Source of the DNA: Salipiger marinus | GTDB taxonomy: Bacteria > Pseudomonadota > Alphaproteobacteria > Rhodobacterales > Rhodobacteraceae | NCBI RefSeq assembly: GCF_900100085.1 | Contig: NZ_FNEJ01000011.1 | Span: 1 to 64,000 of the forward strand | Length of the DNA: 64,000 nucleotides | Direction of reading: 5' to 3' | Shown: one piece after another, positions 30,997-40,294 of the stretch | Layout of the letters: each line of letters starts with the position of its first letter | Numbering within the stretch: position 1 is the first letter of the stretch | Program-made: the position numbers and the translations under genes | The notes under the pieces: model-generated | What the model saw: the letters and a program-made list of their open reading frames with translations, nothing else | The model's database searches: none | Told to the model about the DNA's origin: nothing

Positions 30997-31483
30997 TGTG
31001 TGGCTCCTTTGCGAGGCGCGCCGCTGATCGGCGCGGAGACCATGGCGTTGTAGCCTTGCTCCCGTCACTTATCGCCGCGGCGTGTCGGGGTCAACATGGG
31101 CGAGATATATTCACAGATGGTTAAAACACTTGCTCCGCAAGGAGATAGGCCGACCGGGCCCGGCGCCTGCCTGATCTTTCGGCACTTTTTTCGGCGGCAA
31201 TTGCGCAGGAGACAGGCGAAGCCCGAGACTCAGGGCGAGTTCGCCTCCTCAGTGGCTCACGAGGGAGAGCAGACAAGCGGGCCAAAGGGCGCGGGTTTGA
31301 CCCGCGGCCTGCAGCGCCCGTGCCCGCCCCGTCAGGGGCTGCCCTGCCATATCATCCGGGCCGGGCACGGCAGCCGCACGGGCGGGCCAAGATAGGCCGT
31401 GCTCCGCCCAGCCCCCACCGGTCCATGCGACGACGGCGAAGAAAGCGTTTAACCTCCAGTGGCTTGAACACTTATCGACCCGG
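30997..31483. other. Upstream region of the nuo operon
   Basis: About 490 bases between the liuC stop and nuoA. Bases near 31000-31150 hold the probable nuo promoter and leader. From 31150 to 31480 the sequence is GC-rich without a convincing reading frame or terminator. I see no RNA gene or repeat in it. Confidence 0.5.
31066..31094 (-). promoter_or_regulatory. Candidate housekeeping promoter for nuoA
   Basis: Minus-strand TTGACC (31089-31094) is a good -35 hexamer. TAAGTG (31066-31071) lies 17 bases downstream but is a poor -10. It is about 70 bases before the nuoA GTG. The call rests mainly on the -35. Confidence 0.3.
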
Positions 31484-32278
31484 TCAGCCGGGCTCGCCGC
31501 CCTCCTGCCACGGCGGCGGGCGGCGGTCGAAAAACGCGGCGACACCCTGCTGCGCCTCTTCCGTCTCCCAGCGGTCGGCCAGCGCCTCCACCGCCAGATC
31601 GACCTGCGCCTCGGTGACGCGCCCGGTCAGATCCGCCAGCAGCGCCTTGGCGGCGCGCACCGCCCCCGGCGCACAGGCGAGATAGGGGGTGATCTCCGCC
31701 TCCACCGCCGCATCCAGCCGGTCGGGCGGCACGGCACGCGCCAGAAGGCCAAGCCGCACCGCCTCCTCCGCGTCGAAAAGCCGCGCGTTCATGAACACCT
31801 CCCGCGCACGCGCCGCCCCCATCCGCGCCAGCACATAGGGGCCGATATTGGCGGGCAGCAGGCCAAGCCGGGTCTCGGTGAACCCGAACCGCGCGCCCGC
31901 CACGCCAACCGCCACGTCGCAGACCGAGATCAGCCCCAACCCGCCGCCGAAGGCATTGCCCTGCACCCGCCCGACCAGCGGCTGCGGCAGGGCCGCCAGC
32001 GCGCCAAGCGCCGTGGCGATGCGCCGGGATTCCCGGCGGCGCCCGGCGGGATCCATTCCGAACTGTGTGCGCATCCACGCCAGATCGCCCCCCGCGCAGA
32101 AACTTGCGCCCTCGGCCTGCAGCACCACCACACGCGCCGCCTCGTCCTTCGCCAAGTCGCGCGCCGCCGCCTCCAGCTCGGTCAGCATCTCGGGCGACAG
32201 CGCGTTGTGCTTGTCCCCCCGCGCCAGCACCAGCCGGGCCACGCCGCGCGGCTCCGTCTCTATCCGCACCAGATCCAT
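31484..32278 (-). CDS. liuC: Enoyl-CoA hydratase family protein, probable 3-methylglutaconyl-CoA hydratase
   Basis: Crotonase-fold enzyme of 264 residues. From context it would hydrate 3-methylglutaconyl-CoA to HMG-CoA in leucine breakdown. Visible marks are FCAGGDLAWM (oxyanion-hole region) and GNAFGGGLGLISVCDVAV, followed by FTETRLGLLPANIGPYV with the catalytic acid. Sequence alone only gives the superfamily; the specific reaction comes from its place beside liuE, liuD and liuB. Its ATG shares one base with the liuE stop (TGATG). It is the last gene of the operon. Confidence 0.85.
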   Translation of the reverse strand: MDLVRIETEPRGVARLVLARGDKHNALSPEMLTELEAAARDLAKDEAARVVVLQAEGASFCAGGDLAWMRTQFGMDPAGRRRESRRIATALGALAALPQPLVGRVQGNAFGGGLGLISVCDVAVGVAGARFGFTETRLGLLPANIGPYVLARMGAARAREVFMNARLFDAEEAVRLGLLARAVPPDRLDAAVEAEITPYLACAPGAVRAAKALLADLTGRVTEAQVDLAVEALADRWETEEAQQGVAAFFDRRPPPWQEGGEPG

Positions 32279-33144
32279 CAGGTTGCCTCCCTGCGCAGGC
32301 GCAGCGCCCGCGCCATGTCCGCCGCCTCCGCAAGAACGGCGGCATCAAGCCCGGTCTCGTAGCCCAGATCGGCCAGCCGTGCCGCCAGCGCCTCGGTCGC
32401 GAGATTGCCCGCAGCCCCCGGCGCATAGGGACAGCCCCCCAGACCACCCGCCGCCGCGTCGAAGACGCGCAGCCCCAGATCCAGCGCCACCTCGACATTG
32501 GCCAGCGCCTGCCCGGCGGTGTCGTGAAAATGCCCCGCCAGCCGGTCTGCGGGCAGACCCTGCAGCACCGCCTCCAGCATGGCTGCCACCGCCTCGGGCC
32601 GCGCCCGGCCAATCGTGTCGGCCAGCGAAATCTCGTAGCAGCCCAAATCCGCCAGCGCGTCCGCCACCCGCGCCGCCGCTGCGGGTGCGACCGCGCCCTC
32701 GAACGGACACTCCACCGCGCAGGAGACATAGCCGCGCAGCGGCAGCCCCGCCTCGTGCGCGGCCTTCGCCACGGGAGCGAACCGTTCAAGGCTTTCGGCA
32801 ATGCTCGCATTGATATTGGCGCGCGAGAACCCTTCGGAGGCGGAGGCAAAGATCGCCACCTCATCCGCGCCCGCTGCCCGCGCCGCCTCCAGCCCGCGCA
32901 TGTTGGCGGTCAGCGCGGCATAGGACACGCCCGGCGCGCGGGCGATCCCCGCCAGCACCCGATCGCTGTCGGCCATCTGCGGCACCCAGCGCGGGCTGAC
33001 GAAGCTGGCGCATTCGATGCGGCGAAAGCCCGCGCGGCTCAGACAGTCGACCAGCGCCAGCTTTGCCGCCAGCGGGATCACCTGCGGTTCGTTCTGCAGC
33101 CCGTCGCGGGGGCCAACCTCGAAGATCTCGACAGGGCGGGTCAT
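32278..33144 (-). CDS. liuE: Hydroxymethylglutaryl-CoA lyase
   Basis: Cleaves HMG-CoA to acetoacetate and acetyl-CoA, the final step of leucine catabolism. A 288-residue TIM barrel beginning EIFEVGPRDGLQNEP. It has the metal motif HFHDTAGQALANV and the family signature GGLGGCPYAPGAAGN, which contains the catalytic cysteine. ATG 33142-33144 overlaps the stop of the GST gene as ATGA. Confidence 0.95.
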   Translation of the reverse strand: MTRPVEIFEVGPRDGLQNEPQVIPLAAKLALVDCLSRAGFRRIECASFVSPRWVPQMADSDRVLAGIARAPGVSYAALTANMRGLEAARAAGADEVAIFASASEGFSRANINASIAESLERFAPVAKAAHEAGLPLRGYVSCAVECPFEGAVAPAAAARVADALADLGCYEISLADTIGRARPEAVAAMLEAVLQGLPADRLAGHFHDTAGQALANVEVALDLGLRVFDAAAGGLGGCPYAPGAAGNLATEALAARLADLGYETGLDAAVLAEAADMARALRLRREAT

Positions 33145-33803
33145 GCCGGATCCTCCCATGCCGCATAGAACTCCTGCGGGTAAAGCCGGTCTTCGGCCCC
33201 CGGCAGCGCGCGGACAAAGGCGGGGCGCGCGCTCAGCCGGTCCATCCATGCGCCCAGATGCGGCAACCTGTCGAGCCGCCGGAAATGCAGCGCCATATAG
33301 ACCGCCTGCCCCACCGCCACATCGGCGGCGGAAAACCCCGAGCGCAGCAGATGATCGCCGCTCTGCGCCAGCCGCGCCTCGATCGCGTCGTAACATTTGC
33401 CGACCCGTGCCGCCTCCAGCCGCATCACGACGGGCGAGCGCATGGCATCCTCGCGCAGGATGACATGCTGCTGGGTCAGGGCGGCGCTGTGCTGGCTCAG
33501 GGTTTCGGCAAAATGCAGCCAAATCAGGAAATCCGCCCGTTCGGGCTGCCCCGGCATCGGCGCCAGCCTCGCCTCGGGGTGGCGTTCGCAGAGATATTCC
33601 AGAATGGCGCCGGATTCGAACAGCACCCGCCCGTCGATCAGCAGCGCCGGCACCCGCCCTGCCGGAGAGCGCGCCAGATAGTCGGCGCGGCGCAGGCTGC
33701 GGTCCATGGCTTCGGTCACCACCTCCACCTCCAGCCCCAGTTCGTGCAGCAGCCAGAGCACCCGCATCGACCGGGACTGCGGCGCGTGATGCAGCGTGAT
33801 CAT
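33141..33803 (-). CDS. Glutathione S-transferase family protein inside the liu operon
   Basis: 220-residue cytosolic GST. The N-terminal thioredoxin-like domain has HHAPQSRSMRVLWLLHELG, with an early serine as candidate activating residue, and the glutathione-binding VPALLIDGRVLFESGAIL. A helical C-terminal domain follows. It is joined to liuD and liuE by ATGA overlaps on both sides, so it is translated with the leucine enzymes. The substrate is unknown; a role in clearing a reactive thioester by-product would be speculation. Confidence 0.88.
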   Translation of the reverse strand: MITLHHAPQSRSMRVLWLLHELGLEVEVVTEAMDRSLRRADYLARSPAGRVPALLIDGRVLFESGAILEYLCERHPEARLAPMPGQPERADFLIWLHFAETLSQHSAALTQQHVILREDAMRSPVVMRLEAARVGKCYDAIEARLAQSGDHLLRSGFSAADVAVGQAVYMALHFRRLDRLPHLGAWMDRLSARPAFVRALPGAEDRLYPQEFYAAWEDPA

Positions 33804-35740
33804 GTCTCCTCCTCCTCCAGCCGGATCAGGGCGGCACCCGCCTCGACCTGCGCGCCCGCCTCGACCAGCACCTCCGCCACCTGCCCGTCGCGCGCGGCGC
33901 AAAGCGTATGCTCCATCTTCATCGCTTCCAGCAGCGCCAGCCGGTCGCCCGCCGCCACGCTTTGCCCGGGCTTGGCAAAGACCGCGACCACCCGGCCCGG
34001 CATCGGCGCCACGACCAGCGCCGAGCCCGCCCCCTGCGCCGCGGCACGGTCCAGCGGATCGACCCGCGCCACCGCCACCGCCTGCCCGGCAAAGACCGTC
34101 ACGCGATCCACCTCCAGATGCTGCGGGGCGGCGGGCTGGCCGTCATAGCGCCAGTGGCCTGCGCTGCGTTCGGCCTGAACCTCGGCCTCGGGCAGGATCA
34201 CCGTCACATGGTCTGGCCCCAGAACGCGCAGCCGCAGCGGCAGCTCGTCCGGTCCCACCCTCAGCACCAGCGCCTGTTCCAGCGGCGCCCAAAGCGTAAA
34301 GCCGCGCTGCGGCCCGCCCGGCCTGTCGAGCCCGGTCAGCGCCAGCGCCGCCTGCGCCAGCACCTGCGGCGCAGGTTCGGGCAGGCTCACCAGCTGCGCC
34401 AGATCCCGCGCGATCAGCCCGGTATCGACCTGCCCCGCCGCAAAGCCGTCATGCGAGGCCAGCGCCGCAAGAAACCCCAGATTGGTGACCGTGCCCGCGA
34501 CCTGCGTCTGCCGCAGCGCCGAAACCAGCCGCAGCCGCGCGATGGCGCGGGTGGGGCCATGCACGATCAGCTTGGCGATCATCGGGTCATAATGCGGCGA
34601 GATCACATCCCCCGACCGCACGCCGCTATCGGCGCGCACGCCATCAGGAAAGGCCAGATGCCCGATCCGCCCGGTGGCGGGCAGAAAGCCCGCAGGCACG
34701 TCCTCGGCGTAAAGCCGCGCCTCGAAGGCATGGCCGGTCAGCCGCAGATCGGCCTGCGCGCAGGGCAAGGGCTCGCCCGCCGCGACCCGCAGCTGCCATT
34801 CCACCAGATCGATGCCGGTCACCAGTTCGGTGACGGGATGTTCCACCTGCAACCGCGTGTTCATTTCCATGAACCAGAACCGGTCGGGGCGCAGTCCGTC
34901 CGATCCGTCGACGATGAATTCCACCGTGCCCGCACCGCTATAGCCGATGGCCTCGGCGGCGCGCACCGCCGCCTGCCCCATGGCGGCGCGCATCTCGGCG
35001 GTCATGCCGGGGGCGGGTGCTTCTTCGATCACCTTCTGGTGGCGCCGCTGCAGCGAACAGTCCCGTTCGAACAAATGCAGCGCGCGGCTGCCATCGCCAA
35101 AGACCTGCACCTCGATATGGCGGGGGCTTGCCACGAATTTCTCGATCAGCACCGCGTCATTGCCGAAGGCGCCGCGTGCCTCGGCCCGCGCGCCTTCCAG
35201 CGCCGTGGCGAAATCCGCCGCCCGCGCCACCTGCCGCATGCCCTTGCCGCCACCACCCGCCACCGCCTTGATCAGCACCGGATAGCCAAGCGCCTCTGCC
35301 TGCGCGGCAAGAAATGCGGGATCCTGTTCGGGGCCGTGATAGCCCGGCACCACCGGCACACCCGCCTCGGCCATCAGCCGCTTGGCCGCATCCTTCAGCC
35401 CCATGGCGCGGATCGCCGGAGCCGAAGGTCCGACAAAGACCAGCCCCGCCGCCGTCACCGCCTCCACAAACTCGGGGTTCTCGGACAGGAAGCCATAGCC
35501 GGGATGGATGGCCTGCGCGCCCGTGGCCTGCGCCGCCGCGATGATGCGGTCCCCGCGCAGATAGCTGTCAGCGGGAGAGGCGCCGCCGATGGGCACCGCG
35601 ACATCAGCCAGCGCCACATGCGCCGCCCCGGCATCCGCCTCGGAATAGACCGCGACCACCCGGCAGCCCAAGGCGCGGGCGGTGCGCGCGATGCGGCAGG
35701 CGATCTCGCCGCGGTTGGCGATCAGCAGCGTGTGGAACAT
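33800..35740 (-). CDS. liuD: Methylcrotonyl-CoA carboxylase biotin-containing (alpha) subunit
   Basis: 646 residues. It has the biotin carboxylase half (FHTLLIANRGEIACRI, the ATP-grasp loop AVAGGGGKGMR, EMNTRLQVEHPVTE) and a C-terminal biotinyl domain with EAMKMEH, where the lysine is biotinylated. With LiuB it carboxylates 3-methylcrotonyl-CoA. The subunit could in principle be an acetyl- or propionyl-CoA carboxylase; the adjacent liuB, liuE and liuC settle the choice. It needs birA, present at 12.5 kb. Confidence 0.93.
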   Translation of the reverse strand: MFHTLLIANRGEIACRIARTARALGCRVVAVYSEADAGAAHVALADVAVPIGGASPADSYLRGDRIIAAAQATGAQAIHPGYGFLSENPEFVEAVTAAGLVFVGPSAPAIRAMGLKDAAKRLMAEAGVPVVPGYHGPEQDPAFLAAQAEALGYPVLIKAVAGGGGKGMRQVARAADFATALEGARAEARGAFGNDAVLIEKFVASPRHIEVQVFGDGSRALHLFERDCSLQRRHQKVIEEAPAPGMTAEMRAAMGQAAVRAAEAIGYSGAGTVEFIVDGSDGLRPDRFWFMEMNTRLQVEHPVTELVTGIDLVEWQLRVAAGEPLPCAQADLRLTGHAFEARLYAEDVPAGFLPATGRIGHLAFPDGVRADSGVRSGDVISPHYDPMIAKLIVHGPTRAIARLRLVSALRQTQVAGTVTNLGFLAALASHDGFAAGQVDTGLIARDLAQLVSLPEPAPQVLAQAALALTGLDRPGGPQRGFTLWAPLEQALVLRVGPDELPLRLRVLGPDHVTVILPEAEVQAERSAGHWRYDGQPAAPQHLEVDRVTVFAGQAVAVARVDPLDRAAAQGAGSALVVAPMPGRVVAVFAKPGQSVAAGDRLALLEAMKMEHTLCAARDGQVAEVLVEAGAQVEAGAALIRLEEEET

Positions 35741-35777
35741 GGCTCCCCCCGTCCATGGCGCAGGCGCGAAAACCCGG

Positions 35778-36203
35778 TCATCGCCGCCCCCCGGCGTAAT
35801 CCTCGACGACGCGGAACCGTTCGCACATGATCTTCATGTCCTCGGACCAGCCGCCATTACGTTCGAAATAGGCGCGGTACTCCTGCTGCCATTGCGCCAG
35901 ATCGCGGAATTCCCCCTGCGCCGCCACCAGATCCGCGTCCATCTCGGACCAGCGCCGGGTCTCCACCGCCACCGTCTCGATCATCACCGCCGGGCGCCCG
36001 TCCCATTCCAAGGCGACATCGCGGCGCCCCACCTCGGGCCATGCGTCGCCGCCGGGGCCGTAATGCCGCGCCGCCTCGCAGGTCGCGGTCTTGGTCCCGG
36101 CGCGCACCAGCGCGAGGATCCGGTCGCACAGCGCCTTGCTGTCGCCAAAGCGGAAGGTCTCCGCCTCGGGGTTCGCGTCGATGATCTGCTGCAGGCTCGG
36201 CAT
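35778..36203 (-). CDS. ASCH domain protein inside the liu operon
   Basis: 141-residue soluble protein with the ASCH (PUA-like) pattern: FRFGDSKALCDRILALVRAG, then KTATCEAARHYG and RPAVMIETVAVETRRW, ending WSEDMKIMCERFRVVEDY. CAGGAG lies eight bases before ATG 36201-36203. ASCH proteins are thought to bind RNA or act as small hydrolases on modified nucleosides; no link to leucine breakdown is known to me. It sits between liuB (40-base gap) and liuD (37-base gap), in the same direction. Confidence 0.82.
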   Translation of the reverse strand: MPSLQQIIDANPEAETFRFGDSKALCDRILALVRAGTKTATCEAARHYGPGGDAWPEVGRRDVALEWDGRPAVMIETVAVETRRWSEMDADLVAAQGEFRDLAQWQQEYRAYFERNGGWSEDMKIMCERFRVVEDYAGGRR

Positions 36204-36243
36204 GGCTCTGGCTCCTGTTGGGTTATGCGGCATCCGCAGAGGG

Positions 36244-37848
36244 TCACATGCGGAACACGCCAAAGCGTGTCTCCGCCACCGGGGCATTCAGCGCGGCGCG
36301 CAGCGACAGGGCCAGCACGTCGCGCGATCTGCGCGGGTCGATGACACCGTCATCCCACAGCCGCGCGCTGGCATAAAGCGGATGCGACTGGGTTTCGAAC
36401 ATCTCGATGGTGGGGCGCTTGAAGGCCTCTTCCTCCTCCGCGCTCCACGCGCCGCCCGCGCGTTCGATACCCTCGCGCCGCACCTGCGCCAGCACCCCCG
36501 CCGCCTGTTCGCCACCCATCACGCCGATCCGGGCATTGGGCCAGGTCCACAGGAAGCGCGGGCCATAGGCGCGGCCCGCCATGCCGTAATTGCCCGCGCC
36601 GAAACTGCCCCCCACCAGCAGCGTGATCTTGGGCACCTCGGTGGTTGCCACCGCCGTCACCATCTTGGCGCCATGGCGGGCGATGCCGTCGTTTTCATAT
36701 TTGCGGCCCACCATGAAGCCGGTGATGTTCTGCAGGAACACCAAGGGGATGCGCCGCTGCGCGCACAGCTCGATGAAATGCGCGCCTTTCTGCGCGGCCT
36801 CCGAAAACAGCACGCCGTTATTGGCGACGATCCCCAGCGGCAGGCCTTCGACATGGGCAAAGCCCGTCACCAGCGTGTCGCCGAACCGCGCCTTGAACTC
36901 GTCAAACCGCGAGCCGTCCACCAGCCGCGCGATCACCTCGCGGATGTCATAAGGCGTGCGCAGCCCGGCGGGCACCACGCCCAGAATTTCCTCCGGATCA
37001 TAGGCGGGCGGCTCGGGCGGCTGCACCGCCCCCAAGGCCGGAGCCACAAGGTTCAGCCCGGCCACCGCGCGCCGCGCCAGCGCCAGCGCATGGGCGTCAT
37101 CCTCGGCCAGATAATCCGCCACCCCCGACAGCCTCGTGTGCACGTCGCCGCCGCCCAGATCCTCCGCCGTCACCACTTCGCCTGTCGCGGCCCGCACCAG
37201 CGGCGGACCGGCCAGAAAGATCGTGCCCTGCTCTTTCACGATGATCGCCACATCGGACATGGCGGGCACATAGGCGCCGCCCGCCGTGCAGCTGCCCATG
37301 ACCACGGCAATCTGCGCGATGTTCTGCGCGCTCATCCGCGCCTGATTGTAGAAGATGCGCCCGAAATGATCGCGGTCGGGAAAGACCTCGTCCTGATTGG
37401 GCAGGTTGGCGCCGCCGCTGTCGACCAGATAGACGCAGGGCAGACGGTTCTGTTCGGCGATCTCCTGCGCGCGCAGGTGCTTTTTCACCGTCATCGGGTA
37501 ATAGGTGCCGCCCTTTACCGTGGCGTCATTGGCCAGCACCATGACCTGATGCCCCATGACCTGCCCGATGCCCGCGATCAGCCCCGCGCCGGGGGCAGCG
37601 CCCTCATAGAGCCCATGCGCCGCCACCGCGCCGATTTCCAGAAAGGCCGAGCCCGGATCCAGCAGCCCCGCCACCCGGTCGCGCGGCAGCATCTTGCCCC
37701 GCGCCACATGGCGGGCGCGCGCCGTCTCTCCGCCGCCTGCCGCCGCCCGGTCCGCCGCCGCGCGGATCTCGGCCAGCGCTGCCAGATGCGCCTCCCGGTT
37801 GGCGCGGAAGCTCTCCGATCCGGTGACCACCTGCGATTGCAGTTTCAT
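36244..37848 (-). CDS. liuB: Methylcrotonyl-CoA carboxylase carboxyltransferase (beta) subunit
   Basis: 534 residues, a two-part crotonase-fold carboxyltransferase. Marks are [20 protein letters not shown] and [16 protein letters not shown] for the acyl-CoA site. [18 protein letters not shown] and [18 protein letters not shown] belong to the carboxybiotin half. The [20 protein letters not shown] stretch is typical of MCC rather than propionyl-CoA carboxylase. GGGAGGGCGCGC supplies the ribosome site before ATG 37846-37848. Confidence 0.95.
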   Translation of the reverse strand: MKLQSQVVTGSESFRANREAHLAALAEIRAAADRAAAGGGETARARHVARGKMLPRDRVAGLLDPGSAFLEIGAVAAHGLYEGAAPGAGLIAGIGQVMGHQVMVLANDATVKGGTYYPMTVKKHLRAQEIAEQNRLPCVYLVDSGGANLPNQDEVFPDRDHFGRIFYNQARMSAQNIAQIAVVMGSCTAGGAYVPAMSDVAIIVKEQGTIFLAGPPLVRAATGEVVTAEDLGGGDVHTRLSGVADYLAEDDAHALALARRAVAGLNLVAPALGAVQPPEPPAYDPEEILGVVPAGLRTPYDIREVIARLVDGSRFDEFKARFGDTLVTGFAHVEGLPLGIVANNGVLFSEAAQKGAHFIELCAQRRIPLVFLQNITGFMVGRKYENDGIARHGAKMVTAVATTEVPKITLLVGGSFGAGNYGMAGRAYGPRFLWTWPNARIGVMGGEQAAGVLAQVRREGIERAGGAWSAEEEEAFKRPTIEMFETQSHPLYASARLWDDGVIDPRRSRDVLALSLRAALNAPVAETRFGVFRM

Positions 37849-37879
37849 GCGCGCCCTCCCTGTCGTGATGGCCGCCGCG

Positions 37880-38200
37880 TCATGTGCGCGGCCGTGGCCG
37901 GATCTGCTGCCGGGCCAGCAGCCCGCCGCGGCGATCAATGTCATAGACGGCACCCCCCGCCGCCCCCTCGCAACGCAGCACGATCCAGACCGGACCCTGC
38001 CCCGGACGCCCGCTGCAATCGGTGCGCGCGCCGCCCTCCTGCACATGGCGCGCCACATAAGGCGCCATGGCGTCGCTTTCGCTAAGCTGCGCCGCGTGCT
38101 GGCCCGCGCGCAGCCCGGCCAGCAGCAGCAGCGCCAGCAGCACTGCCAGCGGCAGCAGCATAAAGGCGCGTGGGCCAAAGGTGCGACGCAGACTAACCAT
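37880..38200 (-). CDS. Hypothetical single-pass membrane protein
   Basis: 106 residues with one N-terminal hydrophobic helix ([18 protein letters not shown]), then a polar part with [19 protein letters not shown], where two cysteines could form a disulfide in the periplasm. No family recognised. It precedes liuB by 31 bases in the same direction and may be the first gene of that transcript. Its start is 40 bases from the Fnr-type box and divergent from ompW. Confidence 0.55.
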   Translation of the reverse strand: MVSLRRTFGPRAFMLLPLAVLLALLLLAGLRAGQHAAQLSESDAMAPYVARHVQEGGARTDCSGRPGQGPVWIVLRCEGAAGGAVYDIDRRGGLLARQQIRPRPRT

Positions 38201-38240
38201 ATGATAAATCTACAACAATCGTCAGAATGCCGGGCGGCGC

Positions 38241-38254
38241 TTGACCCAGATCAA
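38241..38254 (+). promoter_or_regulatory. Fnr/FnrL-type binding site upstream of ompW
   Basis: TTGACCCAGATCAA matches the Fnr consensus TTGA-N6-TCAA at all eight fixed bases. It lies 65 bases before the ompW start and 40 bases before the divergent membrane-protein gene. This predicts oxygen control of ompW and perhaps of the divergent transcript. Confidence 0.75.
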
Positions 38255-38318
38255 CACGCGCGCGGCGCAGAGGCGCGACATGATCCCACGCGCGATCTGG
38301 ATAAGGACCAAGACAGAC

Positions 38319-38918
38319 ATGAACAGGATCACGACCCTTTGCGCCGCAGCGCTGCTTGCCACTTCGGCCACCGGCGCCATGGCGCAGTCGCAGGGCGACT
38401 GGACGCTGGGCCTCGGGCTTGGCACGGTGTCGCCCAAGGAGGACAACGGCACCGTCGCGGGCGCCAAGCTGGAGATCGACAAGAACACCCAGGTCACGCT
38501 GACCTTCGAATATTTCATCGCCGACAATCTGGGCATCGAGGTGCTGGCGGCCACGCCCTTTACCCATGATCTGGATCTGGGCGGCGCGGATATCGGCGAG
38601 GTCAAGCACCTGCCGCCCACCGTGTCGATCAATTACCATTTCCAGACCAAGACCGCGTTCACGCCCTTTGCCGGGATCGGGGTCAACTACACCACGGCGC
38701 TGGACGTCGACTCGCCGCTCGGAGATCTGGAGCTTGACGATTCCTGGGGTGCGGCGCTGCATCTGGGGGTGGATTACGCGATCAGCGACCGCGGCGCGCT
38801 GCGCGCCGATCTGCGCTGGATGGACATCGACATGGACGCCGAACTGAACGGCACCGATATCGGCACCGCCGAGGTCGACCCGATGGTGTTCGGCATCTCT
38901 TACATCATGAAGTTCTGA
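38319..38918 (+). CDS. ompW: OmpW family outer-membrane protein
   Basis: 199-residue eight-stranded beta-barrel porin-like protein. It has a signal peptide cleaved near AMAQ (LCAAALLATSATGAMAQ) and alternating strands (WTLGLGLGTVSP, PTVSINYHFQTKTAFTPFAGIGVNY). It ends in the aromatic FGISYIMKF expected for barrel insertion. OmpW proteins pass small hydrophobic molecules and in E. coli respond to oxygen and redox regulators. It is the only rightward gene within the leucine cluster, between liuA and liuB. Confidence 0.9.
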   Translation: MNRITTLCAAALLATSATGAMAQSQGDWTLGLGLGTVSPKEDNGTVAGAKLEIDKNTQVTLTFEYFIADNLGIEVLAATPFTHDLDLGGADIGEVKHLPPTVSINYHFQTKTAFTPFAGIGVNYTTALDVDSPLGDLELDDSWGAALHLGVDYAISDRGALRADLRWMDIDMDAELNGTDIGTAEVDPMVFGISYIMKF

Positions 38919-38999
38919 GGCCAGAAGGTCTGGCACCAGAGCGGGGGCGGGGCGGCATCGCCCTGCCCCAAGTCTGTCGCGCAGCGCCCCCGCCATGGC

Positions 39000-40163
39000 T
39001 CAGCCCATCGCCGCGGTCAGTTCGCGCCCGATCAGCATCCGCCGGATCTCCGAAGTGCCCGCGCCGATCTCCATTAGCTTGGCATCGCGGAACAGCCGCG
39101 CCACCGGGGCATCGGCCAGAAACCCCGCCCCGCCCATGGCCTGCACCGCCTGATGCGCCTGCACCATCGCCTGTTCGCTGGCATAAAGACAGCAGGCCGC
39201 CGCATCCTGCCGGGTGACATCGCCCCGGTCGCAGGCGCGGGCCACCTCATAGACATAGGCCCGGGCGGAATTGAGCGCCGTGTACATATCCGCGATCTTG
39301 CCCTGCATCAGTTGAAAGCTGCCGATCGGCTGGCCGAATTGCCGCCGCTCCACCATATAGGGCATGATTTCGTCCAGACAGGCCGCCATGATGCCGGTGC
39401 CGATGCCCGCCAGCACCACCCGTTCGTAATCCAGCCCCGACATCAGCACGCGCACGCCGCGCCCCTCTTCGCCCAGCACGTTGTCGAACGGCACCTCGAC
39501 ATTCTCGAACACCAGTTCGGCGGTGTTGGAGCCACGCATCCCCAGCTTGTCGAAATGGCGCGAGGTGCTGAACCCCGTCATGGTCTTTTCCACCAGAAAG
39601 GCGGTGATGCCCCGGCTGCCCGCCTCCGGATCGGTCTTGGCATAGACCACCAGCGTATCGGCATCGGGGCCGTTGGTGATCCAGTATTTGCTGCCGTTCA
39701 GCACGTAGCGGTCATTCTTCTTCTCGGCCCGCAGCGTCATGCTGACCACATCGGATCCCGCGCCCGCTTCGGACATGGCCAGCGCCCCCACCTGCCGCCC
39801 GCTGACCAGCCCGGGCAGGTAGCGCTGTTTCAGCGCCTCTGTGCCGTTGAGCTTGATCTGGTTCACGCAGAGGTTGGAATGCGCGCCGTAGCTGAGCGAG
39901 ACCGAGGCAGAGGCGCGCGCGATCTCCTCCACCGCCACGACATGCGCCAGATAGCCCATGCCCGCGCCGCCATAGGCTTCGGGCACGGTGATGCCCAGCA
40001 GGCCGAGATCGCCCATTTCGGGCCAGAGGTCCGCAGGAAAGACGTTGTCGCGGTCGATGGCGGCGGCCATGGGCCGCACCCGCTCCTGCGCCCAGCGATG
40101 CACCATGTCGCGCAGCGCGGACACATCCTCCCCCAGATCAAAGCTCATGGCCGCGCTGAACAT
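39000..40163 (-). CDS. liuA: Isovaleryl-CoA dehydrogenase
   Basis: FAD-dependent oxidation of isovaleryl-CoA to 3-methylcrotonyl-CoA; electrons pass to ETF. 387 residues with acyl-CoA-dehydrogenase marks [16 protein letters not shown] and [20 protein letters not shown], and a C-terminal QAMGGAGF. The glutamate in [10 protein letters not shown], in the position used by isovaleryl-CoA dehydrogenases, supports the specific call. GGAGG precedes ATG 40161-40163 by eight bases. It has its own upstream operator-like palindrome and is separated from liuB by ompW. Confidence 0.93.
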   Translation of the reverse strand: MFSAAMSFDLGEDVSALRDMVHRWAQERVRPMAAAIDRDNVFPADLWPEMGDLGLLGITVPEAYGGAGMGYLAHVVAVEEIARASASVSLSYGAHSNLCVNQIKLNGTEALKQRYLPGLVSGRQVGALAMSEAGAGSDVVSMTLRAEKKNDRYVLNGSKYWITNGPDADTLVVYAKTDPEAGSRGITAFLVEKTMTGFSTSRHFDKLGMRGSNTAELVFENVEVPFDNVLGEEGRGVRVLMSGLDYERVVLAGIGTGIMAACLDEIMPYMVERRQFGQPIGSFQLMQGKIADMYTALNSARAYVYEVARACDRGDVTRQDAAACCLYASEQAMVQAHQAVQAMGGAGFLADAPVARLFRDAKLMEIGAGTSEIRRMLIGRELTAAMG

Positions 40164-40186
40164 GGTCTCGTCCTCCCCGACGATTA

Positions 40187-40202
40187 ATGAACGCTTGTTC
40201 AT
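40187..40202. promoter_or_regulatory. Palindromic operator candidate upstream of liuA
   Basis: ATGAAC-GCTT-GTTCAT is a perfect inverted repeat with six-base arms, 24 bases before the liuA start. TGAAC-N4-GTTCA palindromes are typical of TetR-type regulators of acyl-CoA and fatty-acid genes. No such regulator gene is in the window. Confidence 0.55.
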
Positions 40203-40294
40203 ATATAACGCCGCAAATCGCGCTCCGTCAACAGCAAAGGAACGGGCGTGCCTCTCCCGGCGTTGGAGACACAATGGACACGAAGGAGACTCCC

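Noticed and set aside
31249-31545. 98-codon leftward open frame upstream of the nuo operon
   Set aside because: It overlaps the end of liuC, has no ribosome site and shows no protein-like pattern. More likely non-coding.
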